From an uncultured Nocardiopsis sp. (lineage in GTDB: Bacteria; Actinomycetota; Actinomycetes; Streptosporangiales; Streptosporangiaceae), in assembly GCA_937957845.1 (NCBI GenBank), contig CALGOD010000082.1, positions 1 through 20,701 on the forward strand: DNA of 20,701 bases. The letters are read 5' to 3'. Positions 6,874 to 13,911 of the stretch are shown here, one piece after another; position 1 is the first letter of the stretch, and the number at the start of each line of letters is the position of its first letter. A model generated the notes under the pieces. It was not told where the DNA came from. It worked only from the letters and a program-made list of their open reading frames with translations, and searched no databases. The position numbers were made by a program, and so were the translations under genes.

Positions 6874-7317
6874 ATGGTCAAGCACAGGGTCTCGCGGAGC
6901 GTCGTCGTGGACGCCTCCGCCGAGCGGATCTTCGACATCATCGCGGCACCGGCCCGGCACCCGGAGTTCGACGGGTCGGGCACCGTGCTCGCGGACCTCT
7001 TCGGTCCGCGACGGCTGGAGCCCGGCAGCGAGTTCGGTATGGACATGAGGATGTTCGGTGTCGGTTACCGGATGACCAACCGGGTGGTCGAGTACGAGGA
7101 GGGCCGCCTGATCGCCTGGCGGCACATCGGTCCGCACCGCTGGCGGTACGAACTGGAGGAACTGCCGGAGGGCGGCACCAGGGTCACCGAGACCTTCGAC
7201 TACTCGCGGGCCCTTCCGGCCTTCTACGTCCTCATGGGGATGCCCGCCAGGAACGCGCGCAGCATCGAGGCGACCCTGGTGCGACTCAAGAAGGTGGCGG
7301 AGGCCCCCGAGGGCTGA
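6874..7317 (+). CDS. SRPBCC (START-like/polyketide cyclase fold) family protein
   Basis: Small soluble protein of 147 residues with the SRPBCC helix-grip pattern: SVVVDASAERIFDIIAAPAR (signature start, about 9-28), a central run of beta strands including VGYRMTNRVVEYEEGRLIAW and YELEELPEGGTRVTETFDYS, and a long C-terminal helix ending SIEATLVRLKKVAE. Such proteins bind hydrophobic ligands; the ligand and role cannot be read from the sequence. An in-frame TGA at 6859-6861 makes ATG 6874 the first possible start. It lacks a properly spaced RBS; CATGAT at 6862-6867 could be the -10 of a leaderless transcript. It is a monocistronic gene with hairpins on both sides. Confidence 0.8.
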   Translation: MVKHRVSRSVVVDASAERIFDIIAAPARHPEFDGSGTVLADLFGPRRLEPGSEFGMDMRMFGVGYRMTNRVVEYEEGRLIAWRHIGPHRWRYELEELPEGGTRVTETFDYSRALPAFYVLMGMPARNARSIEATLVRLKKVAEAPEG

Positions 7318-7326
7318 GGACGGGAA

Positions 7327-7416
7327 GGGCCCTCGGCCGGGGCTCCGTGGAGGGCCCCGACCGCGGGTGACGCCCGGAGGTGGAGACCGCCGCAGGGGAG
7401 GAGCCGGCCTCCTCCC
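7327..7416 (+). terminator. Tandem hairpin terminators after the SRPBCC gene
   Basis: First hairpin: GGGCCCTC (7327-7334) with GAGGGCCC (7350-7357). Second hairpin: GGGAGGAG (7396-7403) with CTCCTCCC (7409-7416), loop CCGGC. The first begins 9 bp after the stop. Confidence 0.65.
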
Positions 7417-7466
7417 GGGCGCGTGGCTCCACTCCCACAGGGGATGTAGTACGTGTCCACATGCCC

Positions 7467-7509
7467 TAAAGTTCGGCAAGGACCCCGGAATCGCGCGTTT
7501 CCCGGAAAC
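7467..7509 (+). promoter_or_regulatory. Possible promoter and palindrome upstream of the M50-type gene
   Basis: TAAAGT at 7467-7472 fits an actinobacterial TAnnnT -10 hexamer, without a convincing -35. Twenty-four bases further on lies the perfect odd palindrome GTTTCC-C-GGAAAC (7497-7509), 59 bp before the GTG start, in a position where a bound repressor would block elongation or a nearby promoter. The two parts are recorded together because they are the only signals in this 251-bp gap apart from the terminators. Confidence 0.35.
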
Positions 7510-7568
7510 CGTGACGCGAAGACCGCGGGGTCGCGCACAGTCCGGTCGAACCAGGGTCAGGGGCGGTA

Positions 7569-8276
7569 GTGGGAACCACTTTGGGCGATGTCTGGCAGGA
7601 AGTGCTGTCGGTGCAACCCGAGCCGGAGCGGTGGATCGTCATCGCCACGGCGGTCCTGGCACTGGCCTCGGTGCTGCTCAGCCCGCCGTGGCGGGTGGCG
7701 CGCAACGTCGTCACCATCGCCCACGAGGGCGGACACGCACTGGTCGCGCTGCTCAGCGGCCGCCAGCTCACCGGTATCCGGCTGCACTCCGACACCTCGG
7801 GCGTCACCGTCTCCCGAGGCAGGCCCACCGGCATCGGGATGATCCTGACCGTCTTCTCGGGCTATGTCGCCCCGTCGGTCATCGGTCTGCTGGGCATCCT
7901 CATGTTGATGTCGGACCGCATCACCGCGCTGTTGTGGCTGAGCATCGTCGTGCTCGCCGCCATGCTGCTGATGATCCGCAACATCTACGGCGTGGTGTCG
8001 ATCGTGGTGACCGGAGCGATCGTGTTCGGGGTCAGTTGGTTCACCCCGTCGGAGGTCCAGGCGGCCTTCGCCTACCTGTTCACCTGGTTCCTGCTCTTCG
8101 CGGGCGTACGGCCGGTCTTCGAGCTCCAGTCCCAACGCCGGCGCAGCCCCTCACCGCACTCCGACGCCGACCAGTTGGCGCGGCTCACCGGTGTCCCGGG
8201 AACCCTGTGGGTCGGCGTCTTCCTGCTGGTCAACCTCGCGGTGACCGCGCTGGGCGTGTGGCTGTTGCTCTTCTGA
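7569..8276 (+). CDS. M50-type membrane metallopeptidase
   Basis: A 235-residue membrane protein with about five to six hydrophobic segments and the zinc motif HEGGH (residues 52-56) at the end of the second segment, in the context RNVVTIAHEGGHALVALL. This fits the short M50B-like group of integral membrane metallopeptidases widespread in actinobacteria; substrates are unknown. After the motif comes RQLTGIRLHSDTSGVTVSRG, typical of this group. The GTG at 7569 is chosen from family-like N-terminal length; only a weak AGGGGCGG lies upstream. There is no PDZ domain and no anti-sigma factor gene nearby, so a role as a site-2 protease is not supported by context. It converges on the STAS gene with a shared hairpin between them. 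Confidence 0.82.
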   Translation: MGTTLGDVWQEVLSVQPEPERWIVIATAVLALASVLLSPPWRVARNVVTIAHEGGHALVALLSGRQLTGIRLHSDTSGVTVSRGRPTGIGMILTVFSGYVAPSVIGLLGILMLMSDRITALLWLSIVVLAAMLLMIRNIYGVVSIVVTGAIVFGVSWFTPSEVQAAFAYLFTWFLLFAGVRPVFELQSQRRRSPSPHSDADQLARLTGVPGTLWVGVFLLVNLAVTALGVWLLLF

Positions 8277-8302
8277 GTCCTGTGGAGCGGCCCTGTGCGG
8301 GT

Positions 8303-8342
8303 ACGGGCTCGACGGAGGGGCGACCCCGCCGACGGGACCCGT
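8303..8342. terminator. Bidirectional terminator between convergent genes
   Basis: Nested inverted repeat: outer ACGGG (8303-8307)/CCCGT (8338-8342), inner CGG-A-GGGG/CCCC-G-CCG around CGA (8312-8330). It lies 26 bp after the M50-type gene (plus) and 50 bp beyond the end of the STAS gene (minus), so it can serve both. Confidence 0.6.
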
Positions 8343-8392
8343 GTCCCCCAGAGGCCGGGACCTCCCACCGGGTGCGGTACCAGTGGGGTCGC

Positions 8393-8746
8393 TCAGGCCG
8401 GGTGAGGTGCGGAGAGCGCGTCGGAGACCGTTTCGAAGACGGGAATGCGGGTGTCGAGCGAGGTGACCCGAAGGGTCTGCAGGACCCGGTGAGGGGGCGA
8501 GGCGATCGCCAGGAACACCTTCTGCTCCTTGGCCGCCTTGTGGGCGCGGATCAGTACGCGCAGGCCGCTGGAGTCGATGAACCGCAGGTCGGCACAGTCC
8601 AGGACCACGCGTCCGAGCGGCTGGGTGGTGAGGGCCTCGATCACCGCCTCCTGGAAGCGCTCCTCGGTGGCCATGTCGATCTCACCGTCCAACGCCAGGA
8701 CCCGGCCGGCTTCGTGCAGGGTGGAGGAGATGGTCAGATCGGGCAT
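8393..8746 (-). CDS. STAS-domain anti-sigma-factor antagonist
   Basis: A 117-residue single STAS domain of the SpoIIAA/RsbV/BldG type. Such proteins bind an anti-sigma kinase and free its sigma factor; phosphorylation of a serine switches them off. The conserved loop FIDSSGLRVLI places the phospho-acceptor at S59, next to D58, as in SpoIIAA. ALDGEIDMATEERF near the start is the typical first strand and helix. The ATG at 8746 has GGAG 5 nt upstream; the longer open frame to 8953 adds 69 residues with no STAS character. There is no partner anti-sigma kinase or sigma gene in the window, so its partners must be elsewhere. The sequence alone does not tell general stress from developmental roles. 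Confidence 0.87.
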   Translation of the reverse strand: MPDLTISSTLHEAGRVLALDGEIDMATEERFQEAVIEALTTQPLGRVVLDCADLRFIDSSGLRVLIRAHKAAKEQKVFLAIASPPHRVLQTLRVTSLDTRIPVFETVSDALSAPHPA

Positions 8747-9308
8747 GGCGACTCCGGCGTACTCGGGACGCGCCCGACAGGTCGGCGCGGCCGGCCGCAC
8801 GCCGCTCCAGGAGCGCGTGCCGGCCAGTGCGTTCTTCGCGTTACCGCGGTGGCCAAGCTGATGGTTCATCGATTTCCTTGTGTGTGCCCCGGGCTGGGGA
8901 TGAAACGCCCTTCTCGCCTGAATTGTCGAAAACTTCGCGAAGAGTTCGGTCATCCAGGCAACGTGCCGACCGGGGTCGAAGTTCCTGGAGGTACCGCGCC
9001 CGCCGCAGTGACAAGGAAGGCAGGTGGTGCGTCAGCGGATGTGCTGCTTCGGGCCGTTCTCGGTCGTCGCAACTGCAAACCCGTCCGCGTGGGCGGGCAT
9101 TCCCCCGCCTGAGGCCCGAAACGATGCCGTCAGAGCCGTTCGCGTGCTCCCGTACGGTTCCGTCCGGTGTCCGTCGGGAGGTCGGAGACCTCACTGGAGA
9201 GGCCGCCCAGCCACGGACTTTACCATAGCGTCGTGGCCGATTCGTAACTTGAGTGACGCAAGGTCGTGCTCGCGCGATTTGCTCTGCCTGTGCTCGCTGA
9301 GGTGAGGA
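8747..9308. other. 562-bp non-coding region upstream of the STAS gene
   Basis: Open frames here on both strands are rich in Arg, Pro and Ser, overlap one another and match no family I know, so I call none. The region holds the STAS promoter/palindrome (8900-8948) and, near 9215-9260, a locally less GC-rich patch with a minus-strand TATGGT (9227-9222) that could be a second, distal -10. No clear terminator was found just downstream of the 776-residue membrane protein gene that ends at 9309. Confidence 0.5.
8900..8948 (-). promoter_or_regulatory. Candidate promoter and tandem palindrome upstream of the STAS gene
   Basis: On the minus strand TCGACA (8929-8924), an 18-bp spacer and TTTCAT (8905-8900) make a plausible vegetative-type promoter, with a leader of about 150 nt to ATG 8746. 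Overlapping and upstream of the -35 box are two abutting 11-bp imperfect palindromes, CGAA-AAC-TTCG (8927-8937) and CGAA-GAG-TTCG (8938-8948). The arrangement suits a dimeric regulator binding two adjacent sites. Assignment is by eye only. Confidence 0.45.
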
Positions 9309-11639
9309 TCACATGGGCTGGGCGTTCTCGGCGGGTTCGGTGGCGACTGTCCGGTCCCCGTCCTGCCGCTGTAGCGCCCACACGCACGCCGACAACGTCA
9401 GTGGCACCGCCACGGTCAACGCGATCGCCGGAATCGCCACCCCCGAGTCGTTGGCCGCGAAACCCACCAGCGCGGTCACCAGGGAACCGGTCAGACCGGC
9501 TCTCAGCGTCGGCGCGTACTCATAGGCGCCCTGCAGGGCGCCGAACCGCCAGTGGATCGGTCGATGCAGCAGCAGGAACAGGAACACCAGCGCGCACGCG
9601 GCCAGCAGAGTCAGTTGCCAGTTGCCGAGCGTGCCCAGCATCGCGCTGAGCTTGCGGGCCACCACCGCCCCCGCCTCGCCGTTGAGCACCTGCCCGGTGA
9701 ACGCCCCGAAGTGGCTGCGCTCCTGAACCGGCTTCAGATAGTCCAGCCACGACAGCAGCGCGATGGCCGCCATCGCGGCCACCCCCACCGCCGTCAGACG
9801 GGGCAGGGTCACGCGTATCCCCGCGATCATCATCGTGGTCACCGCCAAGCCCGGGATCAACGCGATCACCCCGCCGAAATCGGTGCCCAGGCCCGGCCAG
9901 CCCACGATCAGCACCGAAGCGGATCCGATGACCAGTGTCGTGACCACGGCGGCACCGCGCCTGCCCCGTGAGACCAGCTCGTGGGAGATCCCGGTCACGG
10001 TCATCAGCATGCCGGTGGCGAACGTCGCGAACGCGATGTTGCCGATCCCGTAGAACCGGCCGGCCACGATCGGCGAGTAGCCCGTGGGCGAGTTCATCTG
10101 TAGGTTCGCGCCGAAGCACAGATCGAGGAAGAGCACCACGGTGGTCGCGCCCGCCACCACCGTCATCGGGCCCAGGATGGTGTTGCGCCACGAACCCAGC
10201 ATGGCCAGCCCCACCACCACGGCGTCCGCGACCAGGACACACGCCAGCAGCGCCAGCGGCGGCACCGAGGAGGTCCACCACGGGATGAGGTTGGCCAGAT
10301 AGCTGGCGACGGGAAAGGCCGCGGCGGCGAGCGCCACGATCCGCGTCACCGACAGCACCCGTGCCCGCTTGCCGCGCTGTCGGTGGGAGTACCGGTGCAG
10401 GGCGAGGGCCGCCGCCGCGTAGATGAGCAGCTGGAAGGCGACCAACCCACTGAAGAACCCCGGGATGGCGGCCCCCACCACGATCGCCGCGGTGTTGAAC
10501 TCCACCAGCCGCCCCACGGCCTGTTCGGTCTCGGGAGGCCGGGCCGTCAGGTGCCAGGTCCGACCGCTGGTCGGTTCGGTCGCCTGTAGACCCAGCGCCG
10601 TCAACAGGGTCGGGGTGGTGTCGGTGAGCACGACCAGACCGGCACGGCGGGTCGACTCCGAGGCCAAGAACGAGCCGTCCCCGACGAAGCCGTCCTCGTC
10701 GATACGACCGGACAGGGCCACCGTGAGCTGCGAGGGGCCCGTGTCCATGGAGACACCGACGATCATCATGGTCGAGCCGGCCGGAAGCACGCCTTCCAGG
10801 ACCCGCAACCGTTCGTCCAACGTGGCGAGCGCGTTGTCCCGTTCCCACTCGGGAACGTCGTCGGGGTCCGGTTCGGGCGGGTCCTCGGAGTCGTCCTCCT
10901 CCGTCACCTCCTCGTCCTCCTCACCGCTGGTGAGGGAGTCCGGGTAGACGGGATAGAGCCGGGTGAGCTCGGGCAGTTCCACCGCGGCCAAGGAGACGCC
11001 CTCCAACCGTCCGGTGGTCAGATTGCGAACCCCGTCCACGTAGTGGTCCACGTGTCCGGAGGTGTCGGCCACCCCCAGGGCGGCGCCGTGTCCGACCGCC
11101 AGCGTGGTCCCGCCCGCCTCGCGCACCGTCTGCCCGAGCAGACCGACGGACGCGCCGAAGACGGAGCGCTCGTTCTGACGGATGTGGGCCCCGAACCCGG
11201 GGACGACCGCGCCCGCTCCGCTTCGCTCGGGTTCCGGCGCCGCCTCGCACACCGTGAAACGTTCCCGCTGGGACAGGGCGCGCTCGCCGGCCGACACCGA
11301 GAGCCAGCCGTCGGTGGGGCAGGTGCGGGAGGTGGCGCTCCGAATCGACACGTTGCCGATCGAGCCCTTGTCGGCCATCTCCCACAGGGTCGGCGTCTTC
11401 TCCGGGGTGACGTCCTCCCACAACAGGCCCGGTATCCCCACGAGCACCACGGGATCGCCACCGCGGTCGACGCCCCCCGTGCCCGTGTGGTCGGGGCGGG
11501 CGGGATCGGATCCGACGGTGTCCGGAACGGCGGCACCGGCCGTGGCGGGTATCGAAGGGACCAGCACCGCCGCGGACAACAGCAGGGCACACAGACGCGC
11601 ACCCCAGCACGCCCCCGCTGACACGAGCCGTCGTGGCAT
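9309..11639 (-). CDS. Large membrane protein with secreted phosphatase-like domain, unknown function
   Basis: A 776-residue protein. A signal peptide (about residues 1-35, ending PATAGAA) leads an extracellular domain of about 340 residues that recalls the alkaline-phosphatase/sulfatase superfamily: VVLVGIPGLLWEDVTPEKTP, then SRTCPTDGWLSVSAG, and late VLTDTTPTLLTALGL. A metal site is not certain. A strongly acidic stretch (about 239-261, SGEEDEEVTEEDDSEDPPEP) interrupts this domain. From about residue 385 there are roughly ten membrane segments, with the conserved-looking SPIVAGRFYGIGN in the middle. Domain order suggests processing of a cell-wall or lipid-linked phosphorylated substrate at the outer face; this is inference. 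ATG 11639 is preferred over GTG 11660 because GGGGGG lies 6 nt upstream and the signal peptide then starts normally. It follows the CoA-transferase gene on the same strand but has its own candidate -10. Confidence 0.75.
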   Translation of the reverse strand: MPRRLVSAGACWGARLCALLLSAAVLVPSIPATAGAAVPDTVGSDPARPDHTGTGGVDRGGDPVVLVGIPGLLWEDVTPEKTPTLWEMADKGSIGNVSIRSATSRTCPTDGWLSVSAGERALSQRERFTVCEAAPEPERSGAGAVVPGFGAHIRQNERSVFGASVGLLGQTVREAGGTTLAVGHGAALGVADTSGHVDHYVDGVRNLTTGRLEGVSLAAVELPELTRLYPVYPDSLTSGEEDEEVTEEDDSEDPPEPDPDDVPEWERDNALATLDERLRVLEGVLPAGSTMMIVGVSMDTGPSQLTVALSGRIDEDGFVGDGSFLASESTRRAGLVVLTDTTPTLLTALGLQATEPTSGRTWHLTARPPETEQAVGRLVEFNTAAIVVGAAIPGFFSGLVAFQLLIYAAAALALHRYSHRQRGKRARVLSVTRIVALAAAAFPVASYLANLIPWWTSSVPPLALLACVLVADAVVVGLAMLGSWRNTILGPMTVVAGATTVVLFLDLCFGANLQMNSPTGYSPIVAGRFYGIGNIAFATFATGMLMTVTGISHELVSRGRRGAAVVTTLVIGSASVLIVGWPGLGTDFGGVIALIPGLAVTTMMIAGIRVTLPRLTAVGVAAMAAIALLSWLDYLKPVQERSHFGAFTGQVLNGEAGAVVARKLSAMLGTLGNWQLTLLAACALVFLFLLLHRPIHWRFGALQGAYEYAPTLRAGLTGSLVTALVGFAANDSGVAIPAIALTVAVPLTLSACVWALQRQDGDRTVATEPAENAQPM

Positions 11640-11678
11640 GGCGGACCCCCCGTCGCGCACTCGCCGGACTGATCGCTC

Positions 11679-11684
11679 ACCCTA
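11679..11684 (-). promoter_or_regulatory. Candidate -10 box of the 776-residue membrane protein gene
   Basis: Minus-strand TAGGGT (11684-11679) matches TAnnnT and would start transcription about 33 nt before ATG 11639. No clear -35 is visible. It lies in the 106-bp gap after the upstream gene. Confidence 0.4.
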
Positions 11685-11745
11685 GCCATTTCCCGCGTTC
11701 CATAGGGGGGATTCGCCCTTCCAGGCGTGTGCGGGACCGGACGGT

Positions 11746-12840
11746 TCAGGTGGTGATGCCCCACTCTCCGAGGACCTCGTCGGTGTCGGGCAGTCCACGG
11801 CCCCGGGTCACCCCGCCCGGAGTGCGGCCGAAGCGCGGCGCGGGCCCGGGGATCACCCGGCCGCCCTCGCGTACCAGCGAGCCACGGGCCCGTACGTGCG
11901 GGTGGTCGGGGGCCTCCTCCAAGGACAGGACAGGCGTCACACAGGCGTCGACACCGTCGAACACCTCACCCCACTCGTCCCGGGTGCGGGTACGCAGCAC
12001 CTCGGCGAAGCGTTCACGCAGTCGGGGCCAGCCCGACCTGTCCCACTGGTCGGGCAGGTCCTCCCCGGCCAGGCCGACGCCCTCCAGGAACGCGGCGTAG
12101 AACCCCGGCTCGATACAGCCGACCGAGACATGTCGGCCGTCGGCGCACTCGTACACGTCGTACCAGGGCGCGCCCGTGTCCAGGTAGTTGGTGCCGCGTT
12201 CGTCGTTCCAGACGCCGCGCGCACGGTCCTCGTGCACCATCGACATCAACAGGGCGCTGCCGTCCACCATCGCGGCGTCCACGACCTGGCCCCGGCCGGA
12301 GGTCTGGCGTTCGACCAGGGCGCTGAGGACACCGGTGACCGCGAACATGGTGCCCCCGGCGAAGTCGCCGAGGAGGTTGATCGGGGGGACCGGGGGACCA
12401 CCGGCGCGGCCGATGGAGTGCAGGGCGCCGTTGACGGAGATGTAGTTCACGTCGTGTCCCGCGGTGTGGGCCGACGGGCCGTCCTGCCCCCAGCCGGTGA
12501 TCCGTGCGTAGACCAGACGTGGGTTGAGCTCCAGGCAGGTGTCGGGGCCCAGCCCCAGACGCTCCATGACCCCCGGCCGGAAACCCTCCAGGAGGACGTC
12601 GGCGCGTGAGATCAGGTCCAGGGCCAGTGCGCGCCCCTCGTCGGACTTCAGGTCCGCGGGCAGAACGGTGCGCCCCTCGCTCATGTGCGGACCGGCGCCA
12701 CCGGCGCTCATCGCGTCGGCGGCGGCGGGACGGTCGAGGCGGATGACGCTCGCACCCAGGTCGGCGAGGAGCATTCCGGCCATCGGGGTCGGGCCGAGCC
12801 CGGTGAACTCGACGACGCGGATTCCGTTGAGGGGTCCCAT
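11746..12840 (-). CDS. CaiB/BaiF-family protein, alpha-methylacyl-CoA racemase type
   Basis: A 364-residue family III CoA-transferase-fold protein, best matching alpha-methylacyl-CoA racemase, which epimerises 2-methylacyl-CoA thioesters for beta-oxidation of branched chains. The start GPLNGIRVVEFTGLGPTPMA is typical. Numbered from ATG 12840, H129 and D130 (AGHDVNYIS), D159 (NLLGDFAGG) and E244 (GCIEPGFY) lie each three residues beyond the catalytic H126, D156 and E241 reported for Mycobacterium tuberculosis MCR, so racemase chemistry rather than CoA transfer is supported. GGAGG is 7 nt upstream; the longer frame to 12975 overlaps the divergent promoter region and is rejected. It is read away from rsmA. 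Confidence 0.88.
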   Translation of the reverse strand: MGPLNGIRVVEFTGLGPTPMAGMLLADLGASVIRLDRPAAADAMSAGGAGPHMSEGRTVLPADLKSDEGRALALDLISRADVLLEGFRPGVMERLGLGPDTCLELNPRLVYARITGWGQDGPSAHTAGHDVNYISVNGALHSIGRAGGPPVPPINLLGDFAGGTMFAVTGVLSALVERQTSGRGQVVDAAMVDGSALLMSMVHEDRARGVWNDERGTNYLDTGAPWYDVYECADGRHVSVGCIEPGFYAAFLEGVGLAGEDLPDQWDRSGWPRLRERFAEVLRTRTRDEWGEVFDGVDACVTPVLSLEEAPDHPHVRARGSLVREGGRVIPGPAPRFGRTPGGVTRGRGLPDTDEVLGEWGITT

Positions 12841-12882
12841 GAGGTGGCCTCCAAAGAGGACGGGGTCGTGGTGCGGACTGTG

Positions 12883-12920
12883 GGGACGATAAACCAGAAC
12901 GCCATTCTGGTCACTGTCCC
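12883..12920 (-). promoter_or_regulatory. Promoter of the racemase gene with an operator inside the spacer
   Basis: On the minus strand GTGACC (12914-12909), a 17-bp spacer and TATCGT (12891-12886) form a plausible promoter. The perfect inverted repeat ACCAGAA-CGCCA-TTCTGGT (12893-12911) fills the spacer, and outer arms GGGAC (12883-12887)/GTCCC (12916-12920) flank it nearly symmetrically. This is the classic geometry of a dimeric repressor blocking RNA polymerase; TetR-type regulators of acyl-CoA metabolism are a reasonable guess, but no regulator gene is nearby. Confidence 0.6.
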
Positions 12921-12950
12921 GAGCCGTGAACCATCGCCCACGGCAGCCGG

Positions 12951-12965
12951 CAAGATGTGGGGGTG
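12951..12965 (+). promoter_or_regulatory. Leaderless-type -10 of rsmA
   Basis: CAAGAT (12951-12956) lies 6 nt before GTG 12963 (start codon at 12963-12965), the spacing expected when transcription begins at the start codon. No ribosome-binding site precedes either GTG 12957 or GTG 12963. The -35 is weak. Confidence 0.5.
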
Positions 12966-13841
12966 ACACAGACACCCGAACCCGACGACCGCTCCCGCCT
13001 GCTCACCCCCGCCGACGTGCGGGCCCTCGCCGAGCGGTTCGGGATCCGGCCCACCAAGACCCTGGGCCAGAACTTCGTCATCGACCACGGCACGGTCCGC
13101 CGTGTGGTCAGGGTCGCGGGGGTCACCGACGAGGACGTCGTGTTGGAGGTCGGTCCGGGACTGGGCTCGCTCACCCTGGCCCTCCTCCCGCACGTACGCC
13201 ACGTGACCGCCGTCGAGGTGGACCCGGCGCTGGCCGCCGCGCTCCCGGGCACCGTCGCCGACCACGCCCCCGACCTCGCCGACCGTCTCACGGTCGTCCC
13301 CGGCGACGCCATGCGCATCACGGAGGTGCCCGGACCCGACCCCACGGCGCTGGTGGCCAACCTGCCCTACAACGTCTCCGTGCCGGTGCTGCTGCACCTC
13401 CTGGAACTACTGCCCGGTCTTCGACGGGTCCTGGTCATGGTGCAGTCCGAGGTCGCCGACCGGATCACCGCCTCTCCCGGCGGGCGCATCTACGGGGTGC
13501 CCTCGGCCAAGATCGCCTGGTACGCACGGGCCCGCCGTGCGGGCGCGGTCGGACGGAACGTGTTCTGGCCCGCGCCCAACGTCGACTCCGGCCTGGTCGA
13601 GCTCATCCGCCGTCCGCCACCCGCCACGAAGGCCGACCGGACCGAGGTCTTCGGGGTGATCGACGCCGCCTTCGCCCAGCGTCGCAAGACCCTGCGCGCC
13701 GCCCTGGCCGGGTGGGCGGGCTCCGCGCCCGCCGCCGAGGCCGCCCTGCGCGCGGCGGGGATCGACCACGGCGCGCGCGGGGAGTCGTTGGACGTGGAGG
13801 CCTTCGCCGCCATCGCCGAGCACCGGCCCCCGCGGGACTGA
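12963..13841 (+). CDS. rsmA: 16S rRNA (adenine1518/1519-N6)-dimethyltransferase
   Basis: RsmA (KsgA) dimethylates two adjacent adenines near the 3' end of 16S rRNA during small-subunit assembly, using S-adenosylmethionine. The 292-residue product shows RPTKTLGQNFVIDHGTVRRV at the N-terminus, the SAM motif I VLEVGPGLGSLTLALL, acidic ribose contact AVEVDPAL, GDAM, and the catalytic motif IV NLPYNVSVPVLLH; AFAQRRKTLRAAL near the C-terminus is diagnostic for RsmA and argues against an Erm resistance methylase. GTG 12963 is preferred on the leaderless pattern; GTG 12957 is an alternative two codons earlier. A perfect terminator follows, so it stands alone. In Streptomyces coelicolor rsmA is followed by ispE (recalled); here it is not. 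Confidence 0.95.
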   Translation: MTQTPEPDDRSRLLTPADVRALAERFGIRPTKTLGQNFVIDHGTVRRVVRVAGVTDEDVVLEVGPGLGSLTLALLPHVRHVTAVEVDPALAAALPGTVADHAPDLADRLTVVPGDAMRITEVPGPDPTALVANLPYNVSVPVLLHLLELLPGLRRVLVMVQSEVADRITASPGGRIYGVPSAKIAWYARARRAGAVGRNVFWPAPNVDSGLVELIRRPPPATKADRTEVFGVIDAAFAQRRKTLRAALAGWAGSAPAAEAALRAAGIDHGARGESLDVEAFAAIAEHRPPRD

Positions 13842-13853
13842 GGGCTCCACGAA

Positions 13854-13892
13854 CATCGGGGGCGCCCGCCGTCACGGCGGGCGCCCCCGATG
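13854..13892. terminator. Perfect 18-bp hairpin between rsmA and the convergent small gene
   Basis: CATCGGGGGCGCCCGCCG (13854-13871) pairs perfectly with 13875-13892 around the loop TCA. It starts 12 bp after the rsmA stop and lies 19 bp beyond the end of the convergent minus-strand gene, so it is probably bidirectional. Confidence 0.9.
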
Positions 13893-13911
13893 ACACATGA
13901 CCTCCGGTCCT

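Noticed and set aside
7569..8276. Site-2 protease of a regulated intramembrane proteolysis pathway
   Set aside because: The protein is short, lacks a PDZ domain and has no anti-sigma factor, Dxr or ispG-type neighbour; only the HEGGH membrane peptidase call is supported.
8927..8948. Tandem CGAA/TTCG palindromes as LexA boxes
   Set aside because: The half-sites lack the CGAAC-N4-GTTCG spacing and bases of the actinobacterial SOS box; recorded instead as an unknown operator candidate.
7367..9112. 581-codon plus-strand frame across the M50-type gene and the STAS gene
   Set aside because: It is out of frame with both recognised genes and Arg/Gly/Pro-rich, a GC-bias shadow.
8841..9194. 117-codon minus-strand frame in the gap upstream of the STAS gene
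   Set aside because: Arg/Pro/Ser-rich, no recognised motif, no good ribosome-binding site, and it covers the best STAS promoter. I cannot fully exclude it, but nothing supports it.
12963..13841. Erm-type macrolide resistance methylase
   Set aside because: The N-terminal RPTKTLGQNF and C-terminal AQRRKTLRAAL motifs and the length are those of housekeeping RsmA.
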